Assembly (NCBI GenBank): GCA_009746045.1
Contig: RPFO01000253.1
Span: 3,213,975-3,277,974 of the forward strand
Origin: Mesostigma viride
Taxonomy: Eukaryota > Streptophyta > Mesostigmatophyceae > Mesostigmatales > Mesostigmataceae
Length of the DNA: 64,000 bases
Direction: 5' to 3'
Part shown: piece after piece, positions 53,857-64,000 of the stretch
How positions within the stretch are numbered: position 1 is the first letter of the stretch
How the letters are laid out: each line of letters starts with the position of its first letter
The notes under the pieces: model-generated
What the model was told of the DNA's origin: nothing
Databases searched by the model: none
What the model saw: the letters and a program-made list of their open reading frames with translations, nothing else
Program-made: the position numbers and the translations under genes

Positions 53857-56800
53857 TCATGAAACAGGCCCCTTTTCCATCTCCATGTCGCACTCTGCGA
53901 GCATGATCAGGATGCAAGGTCGCCAGGCACGCCACGGTCAACCTTCCTGCCAAAGTTCCAGCTTCACTTGATCGCCTCTTGGCCCGCCTTGAGCGGGACG
54001 AGGCTCAGTCGACACGCCAGAGACCCCAGCCAGGACGGAGAGGACGCATATCCGCCCTGAAAGAAAGACTCCATGCGTTGAAAAGCTAGTATTAACCCCA
54101 ATCGCCACCCTCCTCCCCCCCGGCCCGCCCACCTCCAGCACTACCGTTCTCCAACCCCACCTCCACCCCCACGGTCCCCCCGATAATATTGGGCAACCGC
54201 CTGGCATCAGTTCTTCACAACGGTCCGAGCCCCGCCAAAAACGACCATCTTACTCCGTCACCAAATTGGCGCGAGATCCCGAAAATCTGGTGGGCGGGAA
54301 GGTGACGACGAGGCAAAAAGTCACGCAGCACCCATGGCGGCCGTGAAAATCCTAGCGACCGTCCTGAGAACACATTACGGACAGCGAATTGATTTTGAGC
54401 CTTCATAACTCATCTACTTCACGTAGATATTTTTTTATCCTAAAGAAATCGGTCCATTTTTTCAGGAAAACAGAAAAAGGGCGGGCATTTTCGCGAGGTC
54501 GGGTCAGGTCCGCTGCATTTTGCAGTGGACCCCCAAAAAGTCACACCGGAAACTTATCGAAAACGGCGACAGTGTAGTTCAAGGTAAGCCGCTCGCACGG
54601 TTCTATGACTAATTCAAAAAATTTTGACCGAAAAACTTTTTGTTAAAACGACTGCCATTGTAAATGCCTCGTTGCCGCAGCAGTTGGAACTGCCGGGAGG
54701 GTGCGTGCGGGGCTGATCATGGCAACGCACGTAAAAATATGCCACTCCCTCGTTTCTTTCATTTTTGTCATCCCATTTGCGCAGGGCGCTTCAACAACTT
54801 CTAGAGCGAAGCCCAGCCTGATTTTTTGCTGGCTCTGTAGTGTAGACCTGCGCTCATCACTGAATATCGCCTGCGATCGTTGCGAAATGAAGCATGAATA
54901 CGCATTGCGCTGGTTGAGTCGACGCTGTACAGTGGAACCTGCTTTTTCGGCATCCGGATCCAAGGTAGGGTGAAGCCAGCCCCGTTCCCCTTCCAGATTT
55001 TCTGCCTGTCTCTTTCCCCGAGGCTCGTGAAAGCGCCTCGTTCATGTTACGCCGGACGCCTCGTCAAGCATCGCTGCTCGAGAGGGAGACGTAAGCCATG
55101 GCCAGCCTCCCCAAACAGCGTGATGTGCGCCTGTTCATTCTTCCAAGTGTAATTCATGGCGTAGGAAGCTGAGCCTGAAGGCAACAAACAGAAGGTACAT
55201 GTCCTGTATTCAACAGTCAGCACATATAGGTGTGTTGATGTGCAACCCTGGAGCTTATCCAGCTTTCACAGGCCATACAACACGCTGCTGGGGCTCCACT
55301 TTAGCGGACCTGTTGGTAAGTATTTCAACCTCTTTCCTTGGCCAGATTATAATGCACCATGTTTATCAATGATGGGCGGCGTGTTCTGATCTGGGGCTGG
55401 GAGGCACGAAGAAACCAGGGGGGAGCCCAGGTATGTGAAGTGCGCAGATGTTGTTGCTGCCTTGGGAAACCCAGGATTCATTGCCCTTGTTACATTCAGA
55501 TATGTTGAAGCAGGCTGAGAATTAAGTACTATACATGGAAGGGGGCTGATTTGTCTTTGATATGGTTGCTGCCTATGATGATGAATATTGTTGCGGGCAC
55601 AACAGAGTGCACAATGGGCTTACAGCATTGCGTAAGAGGCATGAATCTCACCAGGACACCTTCTACGGGCTCACAACAACATCACAATAACGATTACCAA
55701 AGTGCTTGCTGCCACACCACTGCCACATCACTCCCCACCACCCCAACACACCTACCACTGTTACGCCGTTGTTAGCAGTGCCACGATTGCATAGCAATAC
55801 CAACATTCCTGTCGTTAGCATGGAGGACCACCAGGTGCATCGTGTGCGCATACCCATGTGACAGATATTATAGACTCCCACCAGGAGCAACGTCCACCAC
55901 CATGAGTCTCGCCTGTTGGTGTAACTGCTGGCAGTGTCCCTACAACTCAGTATGGAATCTGCCATTAACGATAACGCCAGGCCCTGCACCATTGCTGCCA
56001 CAATCTGCCATATTGACTTCGCCCATCGCAGCCTTGATCGTGATTGCAGCCACAAGTTCCTGCCGGCCCTCTTCATCTCTTCTATCGTAGCACCAGAAAC
56101 TGGGGCCACATTTAGCAGCATCGGCAGCTGACATAGCTGGCACCTGGCACAACAGATAATGCCAGTAGTATCAAAGAAGGCACCCTACTGCTCACCATTG
56201 CTATCAATCACTGGCATGATCAATCTGTCACTACCACTTGCCAGCACCACAGAATATCATGACCTGGTGTGTTGCCACGGAAATCTGAATGGAGAGCTTT
56301 CACCACAAGCCCACCCCAATGAGTTGGTTTGCACACTACACCACTGTTGGCTGTACCGTGCCACCTGCCACATAAATTTCCCTTCCATCATGCAGCAGTA
56401 GCAACATAACCTCAAGGCTAGACCATAACGTCTATCTGCATAACGATAGCCTTCATGATCGCTGCCTCGTGCCACTGGCCATACTACTGCCATCTGCATT
56501 ACTTTCTACCACATGTGCCACTCTCTTCTGCATCACTAGATCCCACTACTGCTGCCTGACCTGCCTGCTGCCAGCACCTTCGCTGGCATCTGCTCATGGC
56601 ATGCCCATGGCCACATCCTCCATCTGCCGTGCATAGCCCATGCTTCACTAGGATTGGTAGTCCAGGGTGCACGATGAACAACACATAAAAAAATGCCCAT
56701 GCACCTTTAGAAGATTGTTTGGCATGCGAGCTAGCTGGCTAGTTAATGTGCTAGAGATGTTAGATAGCAACTGCAAGCAAATGTAGTGTGCAGCCATGTT

Positions 56801-57623
56801 TGCTTCGAACCACTATTTGACTTGCCAACTAGTTGCTCTCTCTCAACACGCCCCACCATTGGAATGTTGGTAGTTAATACTATTGATGTATCAAAGAGAC
56901 AACTGTTCATGTATTTCCATGATGAAGTGCATGCCACATGTATGGGTGGAGATAACCAAGTTGGAGTTCAACCTTACCTCAGCTCGTACTGTTATGGGGT
57001 ATGAACTTGTAAGGAAATATTATATGATGTTGGCTGCTGTCACGTGTCACTGTGACACATCGTCATCTGTGGTGTGACTGAGGTAATACTTGGCAATCAT
57101 GTTCAGCATGCTCTATTTAAATTGCATTAAAAATTTCAGCTCTGTCTGAACTCATTTGCGCTACCTGTGGTGCATTATATATCCAAATTTTGCGCGAGAG
57201 TGACGCGTGACAGCAGAATCATGTAACTAGTTGGTGTTCAATCAAGGTGCAACTTTGCAGCCAGCCTGCAGATGTTGCAAGTAAAGTGTTTGCTTACTTC
57301 CAGCTTAATCTGAGCTCATTTGCACTGTTGGGTGCATTTAATGATCCATAAAATGCTCCAAATGACCGTATTTGTGACGGTTGACAGCATAATTTCTGGC
57401 CATCCCATCTCTATTTCGGGTGCAACTTAGTACTTGAGCTGCATATGTTATATTTAATGTGTCTGCCCATTTCCAGGTCAAAACGACATTAATTGTGTTG
57501 TTTGTGGAATTAATTATGAATAAAACTGGCAATTTCGGCGTTTTTTATGCTTTTGGACGTCACCATTCTGTGAGCACCAAGTGGCCAACCAAGGTGTGAC
57601 TTGGCACAGTAAATCTGGGTACC
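53857..57623. other. Long region without recognised genes
   Basis: I see no supported gene or element. 55690-56640 is rich in TGCCAC/ACCAC-type trinucleotide-like sequence on the plus strand, perhaps a decayed repeat. Sequence at 56890-56905 (ATCAAAGAGACAACTG) matches the recurring GAGACAACC motif. All open frames are short and unremarkable. Confidence 0.4.
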
Positions 57624-58075
57624 ATGGAGAAGCCAGCCACCAAGTTTGACCATCATCCGAATATTAGTGCAGCTAGGAGGAGTAAGATGGGTGTTTTTTG
57701 GCACTTTCAGACCGTTGTGTTGGTATTGCTAGCTTTAATGTGGGCACCCTCCCTGCAGATATCCTTCTACCAGCAGCGGCACCCCAGCGCGTCAACGCGT
57801 CGACGAGGAGCTGATTGCCTTGTGCACCGGCAACCAGATGATTGGCCGTCCTCGGAGTACGTCCAGGAGCATCGGCGCACCGTCGACCCACAGCAAGGGG
57901 TCGACGACCTCCGCGCAGGCTGGCGCTTCCACTACGGTGGCGGCGCCGCGCCGGGCCCAGGCGGTGTGCCGGGCCTCCTGTGCTCACCGGCAGCATCAGC
58001 ATTCCGTCAGCCCACCTTCGGAGGGTTCCTGGCCAGTCCATCGTGCTGAGAAGTCCCCGCGTGCACATGCTAGCT
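57624..58075. other. GC-rich island, possible gene fragment
   Basis: A GC-rich stretch (about 57760-58075) stands out from AT-rich flanks and is open on both strands (141 aa at 57624-58049 plus; 161 aa at 57673-58158 minus). The plus frame at 57820-58077 is Ser/Thr/Ala-rich like a LINE ORF1 linker. No family recognised; strand undecided. Confidence 0.25.
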
Positions 58076-58205
58076 AGTAGTGGCCACTTTAATTTGCGGC
58101 CACTGAAGGGCATTCTCACCATACGCTCATTGCACCGTTGTCGTGGGCTATGCGCCACATGCAGGTCGAGACCGGCCAGGGTTGGGCCGAATTAACCGGT
58201 TTTGG

Positions 58206-58330
58206 GGTGGCGGAACGGAAGCGGAACAGAACGGGGAATTTTGGACGGAACTCAGGATCGGAATCGGAACGGCCGTTCCGCAGCTAGGCGGAACGGAATC
58301 CGCCGGCACACGGAACGGAATTGCGGAAAA
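58206..58330 (+). repeat. Cluster of CGGAACGGAA motifs
   Basis: About ten GGAACGG-like units are spread over 125 bp, including the palindrome CGGAACGGCCGTTCCG near 58265. The spacing is irregular, so it is not a simple microsatellite. Confidence 0.75.
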
Positions 58331-60526
58331 TTGCTATTCAAAACGAGATTCTCCATATTTCTGGCCTGCGCTAATTAATTTTAAGTGAGAAAAATATTTC
58401 TCATATTGAGTGAGACAACTAACTTCTCATATTAAGTGAGGTGGCTGTATGATTGGGACGAGAAAAAGCTGACGGCGGCATGGCTGACGGCGGTGCTCAG
58501 ATCTTTTGCGTCTGAGCCTCTAATTCAGTCAGATCACTTGCATTCGATGCGCCTTAATTTTAAGACGCACTCGCCAGTATAATCGGTTACGGCTGAAACG
58601 CATGGTATCGAAAAAGTTACGCACGTGACAAGCAGCACTAATATCATGACTCCAAAAGCAAATTAACGAGGTTTTGAAAAGGTACTTTCCGGCTCCCAGC
58701 CCAACCCACTAGCAATCGTCCTTGCCCAGCTGTCTGGTCCGGGCCCACAAAGCCATCGCCAGCAAACCGATTGCCGGGCGCCTCACCCGAGCCCAAGAAA
58801 CCCTGCCACGAACACAAATGGTGAAATTACCTACTAGGCTACGAACGCTTTTCTTTCACCAACCGGGCTGGCACTGACCAAGGAAGAATGCGCCGCCGGC
58901 GCATTCGGAAATAGTCCAGTCCTTAGCACAGGAACGTAAGCTCAGTGGGCCCGCTGGGCCCATCCCCGCCGGCGATCTGGAGGGTGGTCCCACGCGGAAT
59001 GGGGTCATTTTTTGCGCATTTTGCAAGAAAAAAACGCTAGTTTCAATCGTCCGATCGCGTTTTTTCGCGCGAATTTGGCGTCCGATCGCGTATTTTCGAG
59101 CTAATTTGGTGTCATAATGCTTAATTCATGTCAATTTGAGCGTACATTCCACATCGAGAGGCTTGAAATTTAGTAAAACATGTCAATCTAAGGGTATATT
59201 TCACATGGAGAGACTCGACAACAACCTAAACTTCGAATCTAAAACAATAGGACGAGCACTGCCAACCACATGGAGCGCTCATCATTTCCCCTCAACTTTT
59301 TTCCTGTGGGGGAGGACGGAGGGAAGTTGAAGAGGCAGTTGTACTGGATGCCGCTAGACTACGTGATAAAGGTGGCAGAGCTGACGGACAGCAAGAGGAG
59401 GAAGTCGAAAACGCAAGAGCAGATTGCGGAAGCGAAATTACGGATAAGGCCCTCAAAAAATTAAGTGCGACTGACGACCCTCCTATTGGTGTCGTATCCA
59501 GACATCTGCCCATAAAGCATCACGTCTTCTAACTTTGCATACATTGGATTCTCCGGATCCTTGTTCCCTGCCTTCATAACGGCAGAAGTCCACCCATCAG
59601 ACCAAAAGGCCTCTCGTGCTCCAAAGTCTTTTTCCCCGTCCATAGTTGTCTCACTTAATAAGTCTCATTTCCAACGTGGGCTTCTCATCACCCTCATTGC
59701 CCGCCCCCTTAGCCTCTCTTCCGCCCCCTTAGCCTTCCCTCCGGAAGTGTCAGCATGTTGAGCCGCTGGTCCGAAGTCCACCGCCACATTTGCCAAGTGT
59801 AGGATCCGCTCCACATCCTCCTTACCTGCGCGCATACCGATCAACCCATCAACGAGTGACTAAAATCGAGTTATTAGAAGAAGAGGGATTGCCAAAGTTT
59901 GGATATCAAGTGAGGACACAATCCACTCGCAGAAATTTTAGATTACCCTTCTTATAATTTACCCTTGTTGTCTTTGCACATGGTGCGGTTCGTCCTTCAA
60001 CCTCTCCTCGCAGATAGACCCGGGCTGGCATAATCTTACTACGTACTCAAGGCACGGAAAGTTGGGGGGGCAAAAGTGAAAGTTCCTGAGAGCCGACATG
60101 AAGATTCAAGGGTCGGCGGAGGAATCGGGAAGTCGTCCGTCAAATACGGTAAGCAGAGATTCTTAATACCTGGAATCGTCTTTTCGACGCACACCAAACC
60201 CGTAAAGGAAGGTTGACCTGCGTTGGATACGTCCGATTTCTGAAATCCTGGACACGGGGGCAACTAGCCAACTACACGAAAACTCACGAAAATCGGTGTC
60301 AAATGCCTGGGCAGCAACCCAGAATTACTGCTTGATCAGGCATTTTTTTTTTTGAGAGTTTTATCGAGACAAATGAAAAAGACAATCCGAGCGTTATCCG
60401 TTCCTCGCTGCCAGATTCTACTGGATTCCATGCGCTGACTCGCGTTGACCAAGCTTTATTCTTTGGGTTATCGGCTTCCCAACTTTCCGTGTACTAGACT
60501 GGGCCTAAGCCTAAACATAGTACTGC
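58331..60526. other. Unassigned region
   Basis: No confident gene. A 60-codon minus-strand frame with an ATG at 59643 (59461-59643; FGAREAFWSDGWTSAVMKAG) looks protein-like, but is too short to assign. TTAAGTGAGACAACTA-like sequences occur at 58404-58420 and, inverted, at 59645-59662. Confidence 0.35.
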
Positions 60527-60589
60527 TGGTTGTCTCCTTGATAGTACCACCGATACTAAATATATCCGGCCCTCGGCCACTACAGATTC

Positions 60590-60985
60590 TCTGCTGCCCA
60601 TGTGCGGCGTGAGACACAACAACAACAACAACAAGCCTAAACAGTACGGCGTCCAGGTCCGCGCCGACCCAGGGGCCCGCTAGCCCTCCAGGTCCACGCA
60701 GTCCTCCCGGAGCCGCGGGCAACACTCCTTAAAAGAACTTCCGCAGGTACTTACTTACTCCTTAAAGAAGCCGGCGGTAAGGGTCCCCAAGGCCCCGAAC
60801 TCCAAGACGAAGGGCACCACACGGTGGTGCCCGACATCGCCTTAGGCCGTGGGCTTGGCCCGCTCAACCCGATCCGCCGGGTAGCCCGGCCGCCGCCTGG
60901 GATGCACCAACTGAACCATGCGCACATGGCTAAGAGCCAAGGGGCGAGCCACAGAAACGTCAATGAGCAAGTGCCGGCTGTCTTA
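60590..60985 (-). pseudogene. LINE ORF2 C-terminal fragment
   Basis: On the minus strand frames read HHRVVPFVLE-FGALGTLTA and then KECCPRLREDCVDLEG, paralleling the fragment at 40849-41205. Near 60750-60763 a short TACTTACTTAC-type duplication interrupts it. A CAA repeat (60618-60636) lies at its 3' side. Confidence 0.6.
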
Positions 60986-61081
60986 TATATTTGAAACATT
61001 AAGGAGACAACCACATGGCAGCAAGTATCACGGTTTTCCATATACACCGTTTCCATCCATCCATCGATCCATCGGGGTTAA

Positions 61082-62830
61082 CCCGTGTTTTTTTACAACG
61101 CGATACATCGCGTTGTAGGGTTAGAACGCGATGTATCGCGTTGTAATCTGACACGTGGCAAACCTATTAAACATGCGATTTTTGGTCTGAAACTTTCAAG
61201 ATAGGTCAGAAACATCTCATAGAATTCAAGAAAAAATCCTGGTATTTTTGGTATTTTTTTTGTGACAGCTGCAAACAAATATGTACCACTGAAATCAGGC
61301 ATTTTCGCGGGACGAAGGTGAAGACGACGGCGATGGCGGCAGGTAGATCTCGCCAGTTTTCGCGCGAATTTCAGTGGCTGTTGGGTGGCACGACCATGAT
61401 GATGCGTTCAAAGGTTGATTATTAGGTTTCTACGAGTTTGTTGAGGTACTGGGGCAAAGGAAACGTAGTTTTTTCCAGTTTCTCACCCAACTTTCATGCG
61501 GAAACCCTCAGTGGAAACCGGCATACATATTATTACGTCAAGACTCGGGTCTGCTGCGGCACCATGCTTGGTATTTCCATGGTGTTTCGACTTCTTAACA
61601 CATGTTTATTCATTCCGAACGTCCGGACTCTCGGCTAAACCGAGAATTGTGCAGACTTTTATTGGGTAGCGCCGGGCATGATGGTGCCTGCAAATAGCGT
61701 AAGGCGTGACCGTGGCTATTGCTACGGTATGCTGTATTTTCCTGGAAATGGCCTCTGCCACCGGCTCAATAGTGCTTGCAGGCGTAAGTATATCGTGTTT
61801 CTACCTAGTTTCTGCCAGTTTTCCACTTATTTCTACCGACCTCTGCCCAGCCTCTCTAAGACCGCCATCCTACTCGACGTTGCTTGCATGTCAGCCATAG
61901 CAGGTTGCAGTTGTGCAGTATTTAGGTGCTGTATACGTCGTCAAGCCGTGCATATATCGTGGGGATTGGATGTTGATGGTTTATACTGCGTTGATTGTGC
62001 AAGAAGACCAGCTAGGTGCCCATAATCATGGTGTATAATCATGTGTTGTTAGCATCTTGCCACCATTTGCTAGCATGCATTCCAGCGTCATCTTTGCCTG
62101 CATGTAAGCTCATGAATGGATCACTCAACCTATCCAAGCCTTGCATTACACGTGCCTCTTTCTTTCAGTATTGCACGCGTTATGGAATGAAAACCCAGCA
62201 CCTCCGTTCCCACGAGGCATGTGCTCAACACGTTGTGAAAGTGGATGATGCTTTGGCTATGGCTGCCTGATTCAGTCATATTAGGTCATCCAGTCATGAT
62301 GTTTGATGCATGTTTGATGCTGTATAACTTATACAACACCTATTTTCAACGTTTTGACCCTCCAAGCTCACTATGGCCCCGTTTATGGGGCTCATGTCGT
62401 TGCGTCATGTTGTGAAGGGCTCTCATTTTTCCCACTGCGTTGTACTGCGTTGTAATTGTGATGCTAATGAAAAATAGCTCCAGTGGCCCAATGGGCCTGA
62501 GTTTTGTTTCACAGAGCCTGCATATGTTGCCCATAGCTCGTGCAAGAAGCCAGATTTTTTTCATGAACCATTTGTGAATAAGCACATGACTTGTGACCTA
62601 GGGTCAAGAAATCGCGGTCATGGTCAGACCCCCCTGTATTCAAACCAGTGTACATATCTCTCTAATGAATAAGCATTTTGTAGGTCTGAGTAGCTCAAAA
62701 AATCCTTTGATTTATGGGCTTTCAGGAAAGTATATACATGACCATGAAAAAAAATTTTCCTTAGGTGCTATACGCGTTCTAAAAAAAGCTTACAACGCTA
62801 TATATCGCGTTCTAATTAAAAAAACACGGG
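61082..62830. mobile_element. piggyBac-like element copy C (1749 bp, intact ends)
   Basis: CCCG...CGGG ends are flanked by perfect TTAA on both sides (61078-61081, 62831-62834). It is nearly identical to copy B. Subterminal palindromes are paired at the left end (61096-61145) and single at the right (62792-62815). It is inserted in a LINE 3' UTR: CATC remnants and CGGGG on the left, the hairpin on the right. A conserved 3' segment at about 62167-62269 (CTRYGMKTQHLRSHEACAQH, then a stop) follows a TTTCAG acceptor in all three copies and could be a short spliced exon. Confidence 0.92.
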
Positions 62831-62834
62831 TTAA

Positions 62835-62880
62835 TGCTCCGTGACTCCCCAACGGGAGCACAAGTCTAATTAATTAATTA
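62835..62880 (+). other. LINE 3' hairpin and TTAA tail (plus strand)
   Basis: TGCTCC...CTCCC-CAAC-GGGAGCA (62835-62860) then (TAAT)n. It belongs with the CATC remnant at 61053-61077, from which piggyBac-like copy C now separates it. Confidence 0.85.
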
Positions 62881-63460
62881 GTATACATCCTTTCCCGTTC
62901 ATCACAACCCTCAAACTTGTACTTCTGGACTCGCCAAATCAATCAACGAGCGTCGCCCATAAAAAAGCACGACAAGGTATGACACTCCCAACATCCGACT
63001 TCAACTGTAAAATGCACGATTCGGCAATCTTCAAAACATGAAAAATGTAGTCCTCCTTGACACTGTTCCCGATTAGGGATCACGCTATGGCTTCCAACAT
63101 CGCAATGTGGTCCAGCCAGTTATCTGTGTAAGCTACACTCTCGCACAACTTAATTTGCGCGCCGACGGCACCCGCACCCGCCATCTCAACACATAGCAAG
63201 CACTTAGTATGGCAAGCGGATTATGGCCTTATCCACTTAATAGCCCGCCTCACCCTTCAAAAGTTTCATTACCGTCAATGTCTCGGGCTGCACATAACAC
63301 AACAAAAACACAGTCACGCATACCGTCGTCAAGCACCTGTAGTCTACGACGCGTCGCTCGAAAACATTTACAAAAAATGATGCAAAGCAACGGAGGCATT
63401 TCGAAAGTATTCGACGAATCAAGTACCCCCGCACAAAAGCATGTTTCACAACCTCGAATT
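62881..63460. other. Unassigned region
   Basis: Nothing recognised on either strand. Confidence 0.4.
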
Positions 63461-64000
63461 GGGGAGGGGTCTCGCTGCAGCTAGACCCTTCCGTGAACGC
63501 AAAAAATAAACATCGAATAAGTGGGAGGTCTTCCTGCAACTAGACCCCTCAAATCATACAAAGATGAAACATTGAAGTTGGGAGGGGTCTAGCTGCAGCT
63601 AGACCCTTACAGGAATGCGAAAAAACAACCAATAATTGGGAGGGTCTACCTGCAGCTAGACCCTTACATGCAATCAAAAAGGATGAAACCTTGGAAGTTG
63701 GGTGGGGTCTAGCTGCAGCTAGACCCTTACAGGAATGCGAAAAAACAACCAATAATTGGGAGGGTCTACCTGCAGCTAGACCCTTACATGCAATCAAAAA
63801 GGATGAAACCAGGGAAGTTGGGAGGGGTCTAGCTGCAGCTAGACCCTTACAAGAATGCGAAAAAACAACCAATAATTGGGAGGGTCTACCTGCAGCTAGA
63901 CCCTTACATGCAATCAAAAAGGATGAAACCTGGGAAGTTGGGAGGGGTCTAGCTGCAGCTAGACCCTTACAGGAATTCGAGAACTTTATCACAAATGAGT
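63461..64000. repeat. 120 bp tandem satellite with perfect palindromes
   Basis: At least 4.5 units, period exactly 120 bp, with GTCTAGCTGCAGCTAGAC centred in each at about 63600, 63720, 63840 and 63960. This core extends to a 22 bp perfect palindrome (GGG...CCC). Each unit has a second half carrying the near-palindrome GTCTACCTGCAGCTAGAC. The first unit is more diverged. The array continues past the window end. The minus strand is open through 63549-63992 as 40-residue repeats (CKGLAAGRPSQLLVVFSHS), because 120 is divisible by three. Confidence 0.93.

Noticed and set aside
44692-58420. A 13.7 kb transposon bounded by TAGTTGTCTCATTTAAT and ATTGAGTGAGACAACTA
   Set aside because: A short imperfect inverted match with other similar sites nearby, no target duplication, and unrelated genes and elements inside.
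58404-59662. TIR element with ATTAAGTGAGACAACTA ends
   Set aside because: The arms are only ~17 bp with mismatches, there is no TSD, and the motif is repeated irregularly next to the left arm.
63461-64000. CRISPR-like array
   Set aside because: Units are 120 bp, with no unique spacers between constant repeats, in a eukaryotic genome; it is a satellite.

Overview
This is nuclear DNA of a eukaryote, most likely a unicellular green alga (Viridiplantae microalga). Two spliced host genes have GC-rich coding exons, long introns with GTRAGT-type donors and poly-C/pyrimidine tracts before AG acceptors. One of them encodes a chloroplast-type ABC1K atypical kinase close to the plant ABC1K7/ABC1K8 group. 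The rest is AT-richer, gene-poor and packed with nested transposons and tandem repeats. I cannot name the species.

Layout. 1-4912: a two-exon J-domain (DnaJ-like) gene whose intron holds a 350 bp ACC/CAG microsatellite and a 28-G run. 4913-7306: intergenic, with a 443 bp TIR element (TA target). 7307-13738: the seven-exon ABC1K gene, whose exon edges recur as decayed tandem copies in the neighbouring introns. 13739-14614: 3' flank. 14615-25874: a TTAA-flanked, piggyBac-like element of about 1.75 kb, split by a very young 8.46 kb Ty3/gypsy chromovirus-like LTR retrotransposon (gag, pol, integrase plus chromodomain; 5 bp TSD) and by an ORF1-only LINE insertion (12 bp TSD). 25875-40560: LINE 3' ends, a hAT-like element (8 bp TSD), a decayed minus-strand LINE reverse transcriptase, and a plus-strand LINE reverse transcriptase split by two nested CACTA-like elements (30685-38676 and 31210-38605). 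The inner CACTA element carries a 1.9 kb G-rich minisatellite. The plus-strand LINE ends in 606 bp of CATC repeat, a hairpin and a TTAA tail. 40561-44341: a minus-strand ORF1-only LINE containing a LINE fragment (15 bp TSD) and a second piggyBac-like copy. 45563-47416: two divergent small paralogous genes of unknown family. 48772-50442: another minus-strand ORF1-only LINE. 51258-53856: a plus-strand ORF1-like gene split by a second hAT-like copy (8 bp TSD). 53857-60526: mostly featureless. 61082-62830: a third piggyBac-like copy, inside a LINE 3' end. 63461-64000: a 120 bp satellite built on a 22 bp perfect palindrome, running off the window.

How it fits together. The most interesting reading is a two-part LINE system. 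Several elements carry only an L1-type ORF1, followed directly by a short 3' UTR. They end in the same CAAC-loop hairpin plus (TTAA)n tail as a separate reverse-transcriptase-bearing LINE, which suggests ORF1-only elements are mobilised in trans. Those TTAA tails and other LINE sequence host all three piggyBac-like copies. Target-site duplications give a relative order of insertion for much of the window. No tRNA, rRNA or CRISPR array was found.
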